This document shows positions 1 through 7,820 of a DNA stretch of 27,629 nt, one piece after another. The stretch's first letter is position 1. Each line of letters starts with the position of its first letter. Position numbers and translations under genes: made by a program. The notes below the pieces were generated by a model. That model was given only the letters and a program-made list of their open reading frames with translations. It was not told where the DNA came from and did no database searches. The DNA is from a virus, in the IMG/VR virus record IMGVR_UViG_3300000115_000141, positions 1 to 27,629 of that record; one strand, written 5' to 3'.

Positions 1-77
1 CCATGTAGTCAATTATTTATTTCAGGCATATGCGAATAAACCGTTTGACATGGTCGGGAAAGTCTGAAACTGATCTG

Positions 78-176
78 TGCCCGTCAGGCATAGGTGGGAC
101 TGGCCTGTGCCAAAGCGGAACAAGTCCGATGGTAGCGACTCGACACGAAGGGGGGGCCGAAAAAATGGCCCGGCCC
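78..176. other. structured non-coding DNA upstream of the terminase genes
   Basis: Three potential stem-loops lie in this GC-rich stretch. TGCC (78-81) can pair with GGCA (87-90). Alternatively GGCATAGG (87-94) can pair with CCTGTGCC (104-111) over a 9-base loop, with a single U-G wobble in RNA. A third hairpin pairs GGGCC (154-158) with GGCCC (167-171) around an A-rich loop, and is followed by a (TA)6 run at 177-188. The first two are mutually exclusive because both use 87-90. A TTGACA hexamer lies upstream at 45-50 but I see no good -10 partner. Its place just before the small terminase gene would suit a packaging (pac) site or a leader/small RNA. That role is inferred from position only. 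Confidence 0.35.
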
Positions 177-218
177 TATATATATATAACAAGCCCTCCT
201 CTAAAATTTTTCAAAAAA

Positions 219-250
219 TATCATATTTGATAATACATAAGCATTATGTA
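219..250. promoter_or_regulatory. two inverted repeats overlapping the candidate promoter
   Basis: TATCA (219-223) is mirrored by TGATA (228-232), and TACATAA (234-240) is a perfect inverted match to TTATGTA (244-250) with a 3-base spacer. The second dyad fills the space between the proposed -35 and -10 hexamers. This is where a repressor or activator would bind to control late transcription. No regulator gene is in the window, so an operator role is inference. Confidence 0.35.
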
Positions 251-254
251 ATAT
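227..254 (+). promoter_or_regulatory. candidate sigma70-type promoter for the late operon
   Basis: TTGATA (227-232) and TAATAT (249-254) are separated by 16 bases in a very AT-rich stretch. TATACT (252-257) is an alternative -10. Transcription would begin near 261, giving a leader of about 40 bases before the small terminase gene. This is the only convincing promoter-like arrangement I see in the window, and it sits ahead of a long co-directional gene block. It is a consensus match by eye, and AT-rich DNA yields such matches by chance. Confidence 0.4.
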
Positions 255-303
255 ACTCACATCGTGCCTTGTCAGTCCGGCCTTTGTCCGATATTCTGCC
301 GGG

Positions 304-930
304 ATGACAAATCGTATTTCAAAAGGCCGGTACGGGGACGACAACGACCCTAAGGTTATTGAGGCTGAGAAGCGTCGTCTGGCTGATGCTGAAGAATTTA
401 ATAAACTACCCGAGTTTATGTCCAGACCCGAGGCATTCAACGACCCGTCTCAAAAAATGAGGAGGATGCAGATGACATCTCTCCCCTTCCGTTTGTCTCC
501 TATGCAGTATAAGTTTGCGTACGAGTTCATCGAGACAGGCGATGCTTACGCAGCTTATCTGAATGCCGGGTATCAGGTCGAGGGTAAGAAACCATTCCAG
601 ATCAGGGGGAGGGCCAAGGAACTTCTGGCAGTCCCGAAGGTCAACGCATTTGTCGAACACATCAGGAATAAAGCAATGGAAAAACTTGTAATCAATATCG
701 ACGAGATTGTCGAGAAGTTTCTGACAACCTATCATCAGGCGATGGCATCAGAAGACTTCACCAATGCCAACAGGTCTCTTGAGAATCTTGGCAAACATCT
801 GGGCATGTTCATCGAAAAGTCACTTGTCGAACAGAAGATCACCATGTCTACTGATCAGCTAGATGCCGAGATCGCCAAGTATCAAGGTATTATTGATGCA
901 TCGATCAATGGGACAAAGACACTTAACTGA
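304..930 (+). CDS. terS: terminase small subunit
   Basis: 208 aa. The small terminase subunit binds phage DNA at the packaging start site and hands it to the large subunit. The core, about residues 58-125, has the typical order: SPMQYKFAYEFIETGDAYAA followed by NAGY, then a run ending in ELLAVPKVNAFVEHI. This is the helix-turn-helix pattern of the Terminase_2 type (a 'P-Q-x-F-x-x-x-Y/F' helix, then AxxxAGY, then LLxxPKV). The C-terminal part is helical, as expected for ring formation. The ATG at 304 is the first in frame after the AT-rich region, but it lacks a well-spaced Shine-Dalgarno; the next in-frame ATG (418) would still keep the DNA-binding core. The stop overlaps the start of the large subunit (TGATG). 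Confidence 0.85.
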   Translation: MTNRISKGRYGDDNDPKVIEAEKRRLADAEEFNKLPEFMSRPEAFNDPSQKMRRMQMTSLPFRLSPMQYKFAYEFIETGDAYAAYLNAGYQVEGKKPFQIRGRAKELLAVPKVNAFVEHIRNKAMEKLVINIDEIVEKFLTTYHQAMASEDFTNANRSLENLGKHLGMFIEKSLVEQKITMSTDQLDAEIAKYQGIIDASINGTKTLN

Positions 931-2477
931 TGTCTCTGACTGAGACCCCGCCACCACCAGAAGTTCTTCTCAGTCTGATGAAAGCTCGTGCAGCACAGTC
1001 TGCACACAATGATTTTGCATCTTATGTGAAGATGATGGCCCCGCTGATTGTCCCAGACTTTAAGTGGGGGCGACATATCGATGTTATGTGTCGCGAACTA
1101 CAGCGTTGTGTCGATCAGGGCGGTCAGCGTCTGATGATCTTCCTCCCACCACGGTCTTCAAAGTCCCTGATCTCGTCCAGACTCTTCCCGTCGTGGTACA
1201 TGGGGCGTAATCCTGTCCATGAAATCCTGACAATCAGCCATAATGAGCAGCTATCCTCAGACTTTGGCCGTTCTGTCCGTGATTTGGTAGCGACTGAGGA
1301 GTTCGAGGAGGTATTTGAGGGGGTCAAGCTCCGTAAAGATGCCAAGGCTGCGGGTAAATGGAAGACAAATAAGGGTGGATCGTACTTTTCTGCGGGTGTT
1401 CACTCCCAGATTGCCGGTCGCGGTGCCCACGTTGCCATTATCGACGATGCAATGTCTGAGGAGGATGCTTTCAGCGATTCCGGGCGTGAATACGTCAAGA
1501 ACTGGTACCCATCCGGCCTACGTACCCGTCTGATGCCCGGCGGGTCTATTGTTATTATCAACACCCGGTACCATGACGATGATCTGTGCGGGTGGCTCCT
1601 CCGAAATCAGGGTAATGAGGAGGTAGAGACTAAGCCGTGGAAGGTTATCAAGATACCTGCATGGGTTGACGAAGAATGTGGTGAGCTTCTCGGACTCCCG
1701 ATAGGATCATCGTACTTCCCGGAGTGGAAGTCGGACGAACTACTCCGTCAGGATGAGGCAGAGATCAGATCGAATAATGGGGCCAAGTATTGGCAGTCCC
1801 TGTACATGCAGAACCCTACCCCTGATGATGGTGGTATCATCAAGATGGGATATCTCAAGCCATGGACAGACCAAGAGCCACCCGATTGTGAATTTATCAT
1901 CCAGACTCTTGACACGGCGTTCTCGACGCGACAGACAGCCGATGAATCGGTCATCCAGACGTGGGGGATATTCCATCAGAAACAGACAGACAGCACCGGT
2001 ACTGAACATATTGTCTCCAATCTGATCCTGCTTGGGAACGAACACGGCAGGTGGGAGTATCCTGAACTTCGTGCCCTTGCACAGGATGAGTACGACCACC
2101 ACCGTCCTGATCTGATGGTGATTGAGAAGAAGGCGTCTGGTCAGTCCCTGATTCAAGACCTCCGACGTGCCGGTCTCCCCATCATGGAATACAGTCCTGA
2201 CCGGGACAAAGTATCAAGGGTCAATGCATCAACACCATTCATGGAATCTGGGCGTATCTGGATACCGGCAGACAAGTCGTGGGCAGATGATCTACTCTCA
2301 CAGGCTCTCCGCTTCCCCGGAGGCAAACATGATGATATGGTAGATGCCATGACCATGGCCGTACTCTATGTCCGCGACTCGTGGAGAATTGAACACCCTG
2401 ATGATCCCGAGTGGGAAGACGAAGCACCCAGAAAGAAACGTGGCGGTTATTGGGTACTCCCCGGCTCCGGCGTATAA
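930..2477 (+). CDS. terL: terminase large subunit (packaging ATPase and nuclease)
   Basis: 515 aa, full length for the family. It is the motor that drives DNA into the prohead and cuts the concatemer. ATPase domain: Walker A-like LPPRSSKS at 72-79, Walker B AIIDD at 169-173, and coupling motif NTRYH at 211-215. Nuclease domain (RNase H fold): first acidic residue in LDTAFS (D328), second in VIEKK (E399), and the last Asp cluster in GGKHDDMVDAM (D468, D469, D472). All expected catalytic positions are present, so it should be active. The start at 930 overlaps the terS stop, implying translational coupling. The Arg/Lys-rich C-terminus is the usual portal-docking end. The next gene begins 8 bases after the stop. 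Confidence 0.95.
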   Translation: MSLTETPPPPEVLLSLMKARAAQSAHNDFASYVKMMAPLIVPDFKWGRHIDVMCRELQRCVDQGGQRLMIFLPPRSSKSLISSRLFPSWYMGRNPVHEILTISHNEQLSSDFGRSVRDLVATEEFEEVFEGVKLRKDAKAAGKWKTNKGGSYFSAGVHSQIAGRGAHVAIIDDAMSEEDAFSDSGREYVKNWYPSGLRTRLMPGGSIVIINTRYHDDDLCGWLLRNQGNEEVETKPWKVIKIPAWVDEECGELLGLPIGSSYFPEWKSDELLRQDEAEIRSNNGAKYWQSLYMQNPTPDDGGIIKMGYLKPWTDQEPPDCEFIIQTLDTAFSTRQTADESVIQTWGIFHQKQTDSTGTEHIVSNLILLGNEHGRWEYPELRALAQDEYDHHRPDLMVIEKKASGQSLIQDLRRAGLPIMEYSPDRDKVSRVNASTPFMESGRIWIPADKSWADDLLSQALRFPGGKHDDMVDAMTMAVLYVRDSWRIEHPDDPEWEDEAPRKKRGGYWVLPGSGV

Positions 2478-2485
2478 TCCGACCC

Positions 2486-3859
2486 ATGGCTGACGACGAC
2501 ATCAGAGGATTGCTAGGATCAGTACAAGATTACTTTGTCAGGGGTGGTCTTGACGAAGACGCACGTTACGTGCTCGGGCCACACGCCTACGAAGGAATGT
2601 CCAAGTTTGCATCACTGGCAAACTTTATTGGTCCCGGCGCGGACATAAAAGACGTTGCTAGTGAATCTGCAAAAGTTATGGAGGGAGACCTCGCAGCTTT
2701 TGCCGGACTTCCTGCTTCACTAGCCATGATGGCCGTTCCCGGATCAAAGAGTGGTGTCCAAGAAGGTGCAGAAGGACTATCTGGACTTTTTTACCGAGGG
2801 TCGTCTAATCTTGACGAACTTGCCGGAAAGTATTCACTTCCAAAGGAAGGCGCGTTAGGTGGTGGTGGCGTGTACGTGACACCAGACACTGACTATGCCT
2901 CCAATTATGCCGTACAGACAGCACTCGGTGAACCAAAGACTGGTGGTTTTGTCGCTCCGCTAAATGTAAAATTTGACAATCCTTTAATTATTGATATAAA
3001 AACAGCGCAAGAAAAAGTAGCACCAGAATTAAAAGTTCTTAAAGCCCTTGGTCTGTCAGATGACAAAGCCGCTGATATGCTTGAAAGCGCCTATGAAAAA
3101 ACAGGTGGTCTTACAAATCAAATTAGCAGCAGGGCAAAAAAACAAGGCTTTGACGGAATTGTTTTGCGAAACGAAGATGGTACAATTCAGGAAGCAATAT
3201 CTTACAATACCCAGAACATACGTTCAGCATTTGAAGAAGTTGTAGATAAAAGTCGTGTCGCCAATCCCCAGAAACCTCCCATTATACGTCTCCGGGGCGG
3301 GGCGAGAAATAGTGATCCAGATCAGAGGGGCTATGCTGAGACCAGAAAAAGCGGGACGGCGGTAGACAGACAAGTACTAAAAAAAGATGATTCAATGTCC
3401 GTCCCGCCTATTGATAATCCTTCTTTAAAGCTGGAAGAATTTGACGCAGGGATGGGGTTTCATCAACTATCTACCCCCGACAACAGCGTTAATTTGATAG
3501 GTGGAACGCCGGTACGAGGGTCGTCAGATTACACCGTATTACACTATGGTGTTGCAGACGAGTCTGGAAAAAATCTTGTCGGAAACGTAAAGCTCCGCCG
3601 AGATGCTACGACTGGTCAGATTAACGGTATCGTTGATATTGAAATTAAACCAGAGCACCGAAAGCAAGGACACGCTAAAAAAATACTCGAAGCGTTACGA
3701 GCCTCTACGGAAGGGGCAGACCTCAACATTTTTGATATTCAGAACACCAAGTATTTTACTAACTATGCAAAAACACTTCCGTCTTATAAAATTAAACAGT
3801 TCAAGAAAGGCGGCTCTGTCGTCGAACGATCTAACAATTACGAACCGAAGGTAATCTGA
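2486..3859 (+). CDS. putative ADP-ribosyltransferase / GNAT-like acetyltransferase fusion
   Basis: 457 aa from the ATG at 2486. The N-terminal ~100 residues are uncharacterised. Residues ~100-250 resemble the ART-PolyVal type of mono-ADP-ribosyltransferase: FYRGSS (102-107), GGGGVYVTPDTDYASNYA (125-142), then LNVKFDNPLI (159-168), GFDGIVLRNEDG (221-232), QEAISY (235-240, candidate catalytic E236) and NIRSAF (244-249). After a Pro/Arg-rich linker, residues ~345-435 look like a GNAT acetyltransferase: a beta strand (VDIEIKPE, 383-390) leads into RKQGHAKKIL (392-401), which matches the acetyl-CoA-binding R-x-x-G-x-A pattern. The tail KKGGSVVER (440-448) recalls tails of other phage proteins. The DNA becomes clearly AT-rich around 2950-3260 compared with terL and portal, suggesting a separate origin. 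It could be a virion-delivered effector, a virion-modifying enzyme, or a degenerate protein. ART fold is fairly likely; GNAT is less certain. Confidence 0.6.
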   Translation: MADDDIRGLLGSVQDYFVRGGLDEDARYVLGPHAYEGMSKFASLANFIGPGADIKDVASESAKVMEGDLAAFAGLPASLAMMAVPGSKSGVQEGAEGLSGLFYRGSSNLDELAGKYSLPKEGALGGGGVYVTPDTDYASNYAVQTALGEPKTGGFVAPLNVKFDNPLIIDIKTAQEKVAPELKVLKALGLSDDKAADMLESAYEKTGGLTNQISSRAKKQGFDGIVLRNEDGTIQEAISYNTQNIRSAFEEVVDKSRVANPQKPPIIRLRGGARNSDPDQRGYAETRKSGTAVDRQVLKKDDSMSVPPIDNPSLKLEEFDAGMGFHQLSTPDNSVNLIGGTPVRGSSDYTVLHYGVADESGKNLVGNVKLRRDATTGQINGIVDIEIKPEHRKQGHAKKILEALRASTEGADLNIFDIQNTKYFTNYAKTLPSYKIKQFKKGGSVVERSNNYEPKVI

Positions 3860-6294
3860 TGTCACTCATCGAAAATTATGGACCGAACATTCCTATGGGA
3901 GTGGCAGAAGAACTCGAAGACGGTAACCTCTCCGGCCCCGAGTTCGAGATGGAGATGGATGACATCGACATCGAAGGGATGAGCCTGTCCCCGGAAGACA
4001 TGGATTTTATGTCGGCCATGCAAGACGAAGTTGTCGCAGAAATTGAAATCCCACACTTTGCCAACCTTGCCGAATATCTTGGCGATGAAGAACTATCAGA
4101 TGTTGCTGAGAAAGTCATCGAAGGATTTGATGCCGACAAGGATAGCAGGGCAGACTGGGACGAGACACTGACCCGTGGTCTTGATCTTCTCGGCCTGAAG
4201 TTTGAGGAGACCGGGACGGCCTTCGAGGGATCGTGTGCGGCAACACACCCGCTTATTATTGAGTCGGCAGTCAAGTTCCAGTCGAAGGCGTCTCAGGAAA
4301 TTCTCCCATCTAATGGGCCTGTCCGGACACAGATCATCGGTGATCCTGACTCCCAGATTGTCCAGCAGTCGAACCGTGTCCGAAAGTTTATGAATTATGA
4401 ACTGACCGAGATGATGCCCGAGTACTTCGACGAGATGGAGCGGATGCTTTTCCATCTTCCCATCGTCGGGTCGGCAATCGTCAAGATGTATTACGATGCA
4501 GGTCTGGCCCGTCCGACAGCAGAACACATCCCGATTGATCAGTTCTATGTAAATTATTCAGCAACTGATCTCCGCCGGGCAGACCGGTACACCCATGTCA
4601 TCTACAAGTCTCCGGTCGATCTCCGCAGAGACATCCGTGCCGGGATGTACGCAGACATTGAAGACCTCTCAGACGAGCCTGACGGGCAGGGCAGATCAGA
4701 CAATGAGATTTCATCCAAGATTGATGAGATCATGGGTCTGGCCGGGAACATGTCTGAAGACCCGGAGTACACCCTCCTTGAGCAACACTGCTACATGGAA
4801 CTCGAAGATGATGATCGGCCTTATCCTTACATCATCACCGTAGAAGAATCGTCCCGGTCGGTCCTGTCGCTCCGGCGCAACTATCGTGAAGATGATCCTC
4901 TCTCAGAAAAAATGATTCACTTCACCCACTATCGTTATGTCCCCGGTTTTGGATTCTACGGTCTCGGCCTGATCCATCTGATCGGGAACCTGACCATGAC
5001 GGCCACCTCTGCGATGAGGGCGCTTGTCGATGCCGGACAGTTCGCCAACCTCCCCGGAGGATTCAAGGCGAAGGGTGTCCGTGTTGTCGGTGATAACGAC
5101 CCGATCAGCCCCGGTGAGTTCAAGGAAGTTGAGGCACTCGGGATGGACCTGAACAAGGCCATCGTCAATCTCCCGTACAAAGAACCGTCCCAGACACTCT
5201 TCCAACTACTCGGGTTTGTCTCCGGCGCAGCCGAGAAGTTCGCCGACCAGACAGATCAGGTTGTCTCAGACGCAGCATCGTACGGTCCTGTCGGGACAAC
5301 CATGGCCTTGCTCGAAGCATCGGCCAAGTTCTTCACAGCAGTTCATAAGCGTCTCCACCATGCCCAGCGTCAGCAGTTCAAGATTCTGGCCCAGATTAAC
5401 GAAACCTTTGTCCCGGTGAACGGCTACCCGTACGCCACCCCTGAAGGTGATATGACAATCTTTGCCCAAGATTTTGACGGCAGGGTTGATGTTCTCCCCG
5501 TCTCGGACCCGAATATCCCGAGCCGGGCACACCGATTGTCCCTGTCTAGTCTGGCCCTCCAGCTATCAGCACAGACACCCCCGGGGACATTTAATACCCC
5601 CGAACTTATCCGTCAGGTTCTTGAGGCAGCAGACTTCCCGAACATTGATCAGGTCATCCCGAAGAAGCAGGAAGCCCAGCCGGGTGATCCTGTCACGGAT
5701 ATTATGAATGCCACAAAGGGAATGCCTATCGCAGCCTTCCCCGGTCAGGATCATGAGGCACATATTCAGGTCAAGACAAACTTCTTGTCCGACCCGACAT
5801 CGGGTGCATCCACCGCCCTGAAACAGTTCGTCCCGATTATTCAGGCCAACATTCAGGAACATATGATGCTCCGGTACAAGACACAGATCGAGGGTGTGGT
5901 TGCCCAGACTGTCCCCCCAGAGCAGTACCAGATGGCTGTCCAGCAGGGAATGCAGGACGCAATCATCGCAGAAGCAGCGGCCCGTGTTGCCACGGCTAAT
6001 CAGCAGATTGTCTCGGGCGGCACACCAGAACAGCAGCTTGTTGCACTTCAGGGAGAGCGTGTCCGTCTTGATGAGGAGAAACTACAACTCGACGCTATCA
6101 AGGATGCGGCCAACATTGCAACCAAGAACCGTCAGCTAGACCTGAAGGAAGACCAGCAACGGATGGTCGCCCTCAAGGACGGCATCAAGATTATGTCTGA
6201 CAAGGAGGAGGCCGAACTTGATCGTGAAGAAGATCGTCGTAAAATGCTGCTTGATCTCCTTGCTGACGTTGCTAAATCTGGCACCCTAGAGTAA
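3859..6294 (+). CDS. portal protein
   Basis: 811 aa, in the size range of large P22-like portals. The portal dodecamer forms the DNA channel at one capsid vertex, anchors the terminase during packaging and later holds the tail. The acidic N-terminus (~100 residues, many Asp/Glu) precedes a core with ESAVKFQSKASQEILPSNGP (about 135-154) and a run containing IPIDQFYVNY, both familiar from portals of podovirus-like marine phages. The last ~85 residues (from about 725) are a charged Gln/Glu/Lys-rich coiled coil, comparable to the helical barrel of P22 gp1. The start overlaps the previous stop (TGATG) after GAAGG. Position after terL supports the call. Confidence 0.85.
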   Translation: MSLIENYGPNIPMGVAEELEDGNLSGPEFEMEMDDIDIEGMSLSPEDMDFMSAMQDEVVAEIEIPHFANLAEYLGDEELSDVAEKVIEGFDADKDSRADWDETLTRGLDLLGLKFEETGTAFEGSCAATHPLIIESAVKFQSKASQEILPSNGPVRTQIIGDPDSQIVQQSNRVRKFMNYELTEMMPEYFDEMERMLFHLPIVGSAIVKMYYDAGLARPTAEHIPIDQFYVNYSATDLRRADRYTHVIYKSPVDLRRDIRAGMYADIEDLSDEPDGQGRSDNEISSKIDEIMGLAGNMSEDPEYTLLEQHCYMELEDDDRPYPYIITVEESSRSVLSLRRNYREDDPLSEKMIHFTHYRYVPGFGFYGLGLIHLIGNLTMTATSAMRALVDAGQFANLPGGFKAKGVRVVGDNDPISPGEFKEVEALGMDLNKAIVNLPYKEPSQTLFQLLGFVSGAAEKFADQTDQVVSDAASYGPVGTTMALLEASAKFFTAVHKRLHHAQRQQFKILAQINETFVPVNGYPYATPEGDMTIFAQDFDGRVDVLPVSDPNIPSRAHRLSLSSLALQLSAQTPPGTFNTPELIRQVLEAADFPNIDQVIPKKQEAQPGDPVTDIMNATKGMPIAAFPGQDHEAHIQVKTNFLSDPTSGASTALKQFVPIIQANIQEHMMLRYKTQIEGVVAQTVPPEQYQMAVQQGMQDAIIAEAAARVATANQQIVSGGTPEQQLVALQGERVRLDEEKLQLDAIKDAANIATKNRQLDLKEDQQRMVALKDGIKIMSDKEEAELDREEDRRKMLLDLLADVAKSGTLE

Positions 6295-6330
6295 TCTTTG
6301 CCCTGTTGGGCCTCTTAAAAGGAATATAAC

Positions 6331-7809
6331 ATGGCAATTCAAGACGATATTGTGGCGATGCTGTCGCAAGTCAGTGATGGTGGAAATCGGGCAACGTCCG
6401 CTGGTAAAGAAGGCGAAGATATGTACAGCCGCATATCTGAACTTATTACTGATAAAGACAACATGTATGCAGCCCAGCGAGAACTCGGTCCGCTTTTTGA
6501 TCCGATGCAGTTTGGCAGTCTTGAAGAGCAGATGCGACAAGACCCGCTGACAGGTGGGAGTGTTGCAGATATTATCCGCAAGTATATGGATGATGCCGGG
6601 GACGGCGCAGTTCTTCCCGACACATCTAATGCACGTCCCGACACATCTAATGCACGTCCTCGTTCAAAACCAGATGCTCCTATTATTATTGAAGAGCTTC
6701 CTCCTATTCCAGTTCGGTCTCTGCCCGGTGCAGGTCCGGGCGAGGCCGGGATGATGACGGTGGACGACAACGCCGCCGCCATGCAGGGTCAGGGTATGGA
6801 CGAAATTCGGGAAGAATTTATGTCGAAGTCTCCCCGACTTCAGGAACTTCTGGCTCAAGAATCAATGGATGGTGCCCGAAATGATCCGGAACTTCGTGAA
6901 CGTGCTGCTGATTTACAAATAGCCGCAATTGCTAATATGGAGAAACAAGCCCGTCAGGAAGGTGTCTACGGTTCTCAAGCCGCCCGTCTCCGCGCCGCTG
7001 CCGGTGAAAACACAGGATTGTCTGGAATAGAACTGGCAGGACGTACAGGCCGTGAAGCAACTCCGGAAGATGAGATAAATGCTCTTCTTACGGGTGCCAC
7101 AGCAGGAACGTTTAGCGGCCCAGTTGCTGGACAAATGCTTATCAGAATGTCCGCCCCGTCTATTTCCCGCCTTGCAATGCGTCTTGGCATCGGACGAATC
7201 TCCCCACAAGAACTTGCCCGGAATCCGGTTGTGCGTAAGCAGATTGAAGAACAAATTCGTCTTGCCCTGCCCAAGCCAACTCCGGGAGCACCTTCTTCCT
7301 ATGTCGCCCCAGCTTCTCGTGTAGGTGCCCGTTCTCCGCGTCAGCTAGACGCAGCAAGTGCTGCCAGAGCAGCAGGACGTGGTGAAAAGACCGGCCCAGC
7401 CATTCGTATTGACCCGTCCCCGGCCCAACGACTCGGCTCAACACAGGGCAGTGGTAGCCGGATCGACCAGATTATTAATAGTGGTGGCCCTATCGGAATG
7501 GCCCGGGGCATGTCTGTCCGCGACAACATTCTGCGTAACTACGCCATGATGGCAGATGGTGGTTCTGGATCAGACGCAGCAGATGAAACTGTTTATCAAC
7601 AAATGCGTCGTTTAAAATCTGATTTTGGAAAAGATAAAGCTATTCGTCTGATGCGAGAAATACATCCAGACTATCAATTTAGTGATTCTGGTCTGGTAAT
7701 ACCGCCGGGAGACCCCTCAAACCGTGATCTGTATTCAGATAATGTTAATCAGTTAGGGGTAAATAATGCCCCAATCGAACTTCTCCGAAATTATCTTCGA
7801 AATAAATAA
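6331..7809 (+). CDS. large helical phage protein of unknown function
   Basis: 492 aa. I do not recognise the family. The ATG at 6331 follows AAAAGGA at good spacing. Residues 1-90 are mixed charged helices. A low-complexity Pro/Ser/Arg region contains the exact tandem duplication PDTSNARPDTSNAR. Then come an acidic helical segment (EIREEFMSKSPRLQELL) and an Ala/Arg/Gly-rich stretch. The C-terminal ~70 residues (YQQMRRLKSDFGKDKAIRLM onward) look more compact and are coded by AT-richer DNA than the middle. There is no signal peptide or clear membrane segment. Its place between portal and capsid assembly genes, and its Ala/Gly-rich build, would suit an internal or ejected virion protein, but this is inference. 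Confidence 0.7.
   Translation: MAIQDDIVAMLSQVSDGGNRATSAGKEGEDMYSRISELITDKDNMYAAQRELGPLFDPMQFGSLEEQMRQDPLTGGSVADIIRKYMDDAGDGAVLPDTSNARPDTSNARPRSKPDAPIIIEELPPIPVRSLPGAGPGEAGMMTVDDNAAAMQGQGMDEIREEFMSKSPRLQELLAQESMDGARNDPELRERAADLQIAAIANMEKQARQEGVYGSQAARLRAAAGENTGLSGIELAGRTGREATPEDEINALLTGATAGTFSGPVAGQMLIRMSAPSISRLAMRLGIGRISPQELARNPVVRKQIEEQIRLALPKPTPGAPSSYVAPASRVGARSPRQLDAASAARAAGRGEKTGPAIRIDPSPAQRLGSTQGSGSRIDQIINSGGPIGMARGMSVRDNILRNYAMMADGGSGSDAADETVYQQMRRLKSDFGKDKAIRLMREIHPDYQFSDSGLVIPPGDPSNRDLYSDNVNQLGVNNAPIELLRNYLRNK
6616..6657 (+). repeat. exact 21-bp tandem duplication inside the coding sequence
   Basis: Two adjacent identical 21-base units (6616-6636 and 6637-6657, each starting cccgacacatc and ending gcacgt) encode PDTSNAR twice. 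The length is a multiple of three, so the frame is kept. Perfect identity suggests a recent slippage event. Confidence 0.95.
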
Positions 7810-7820
7810 GGAATTATGTC

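Noticed and set aside
60-160. tRNA-like gene in the leader
   Set aside because: No acceptor stem closes the region and no GGTTCGAATC-type T-loop is present.
30-307. Two overlapping short ORFs (30-230 and 77-307) in the leader region
   Set aside because: They cross the hairpins and AT-rich promoter region, have no ribosome binding site and give low-complexity, non-protein-like sequences.
6300-6311. GCCC-TGTT-GGGC hairpin after the portal gene as a terminator
   Set aside because: The stem has only four pairs and is not followed by a T-run; the next gene starts within 20 bases with its own ribosome binding site.
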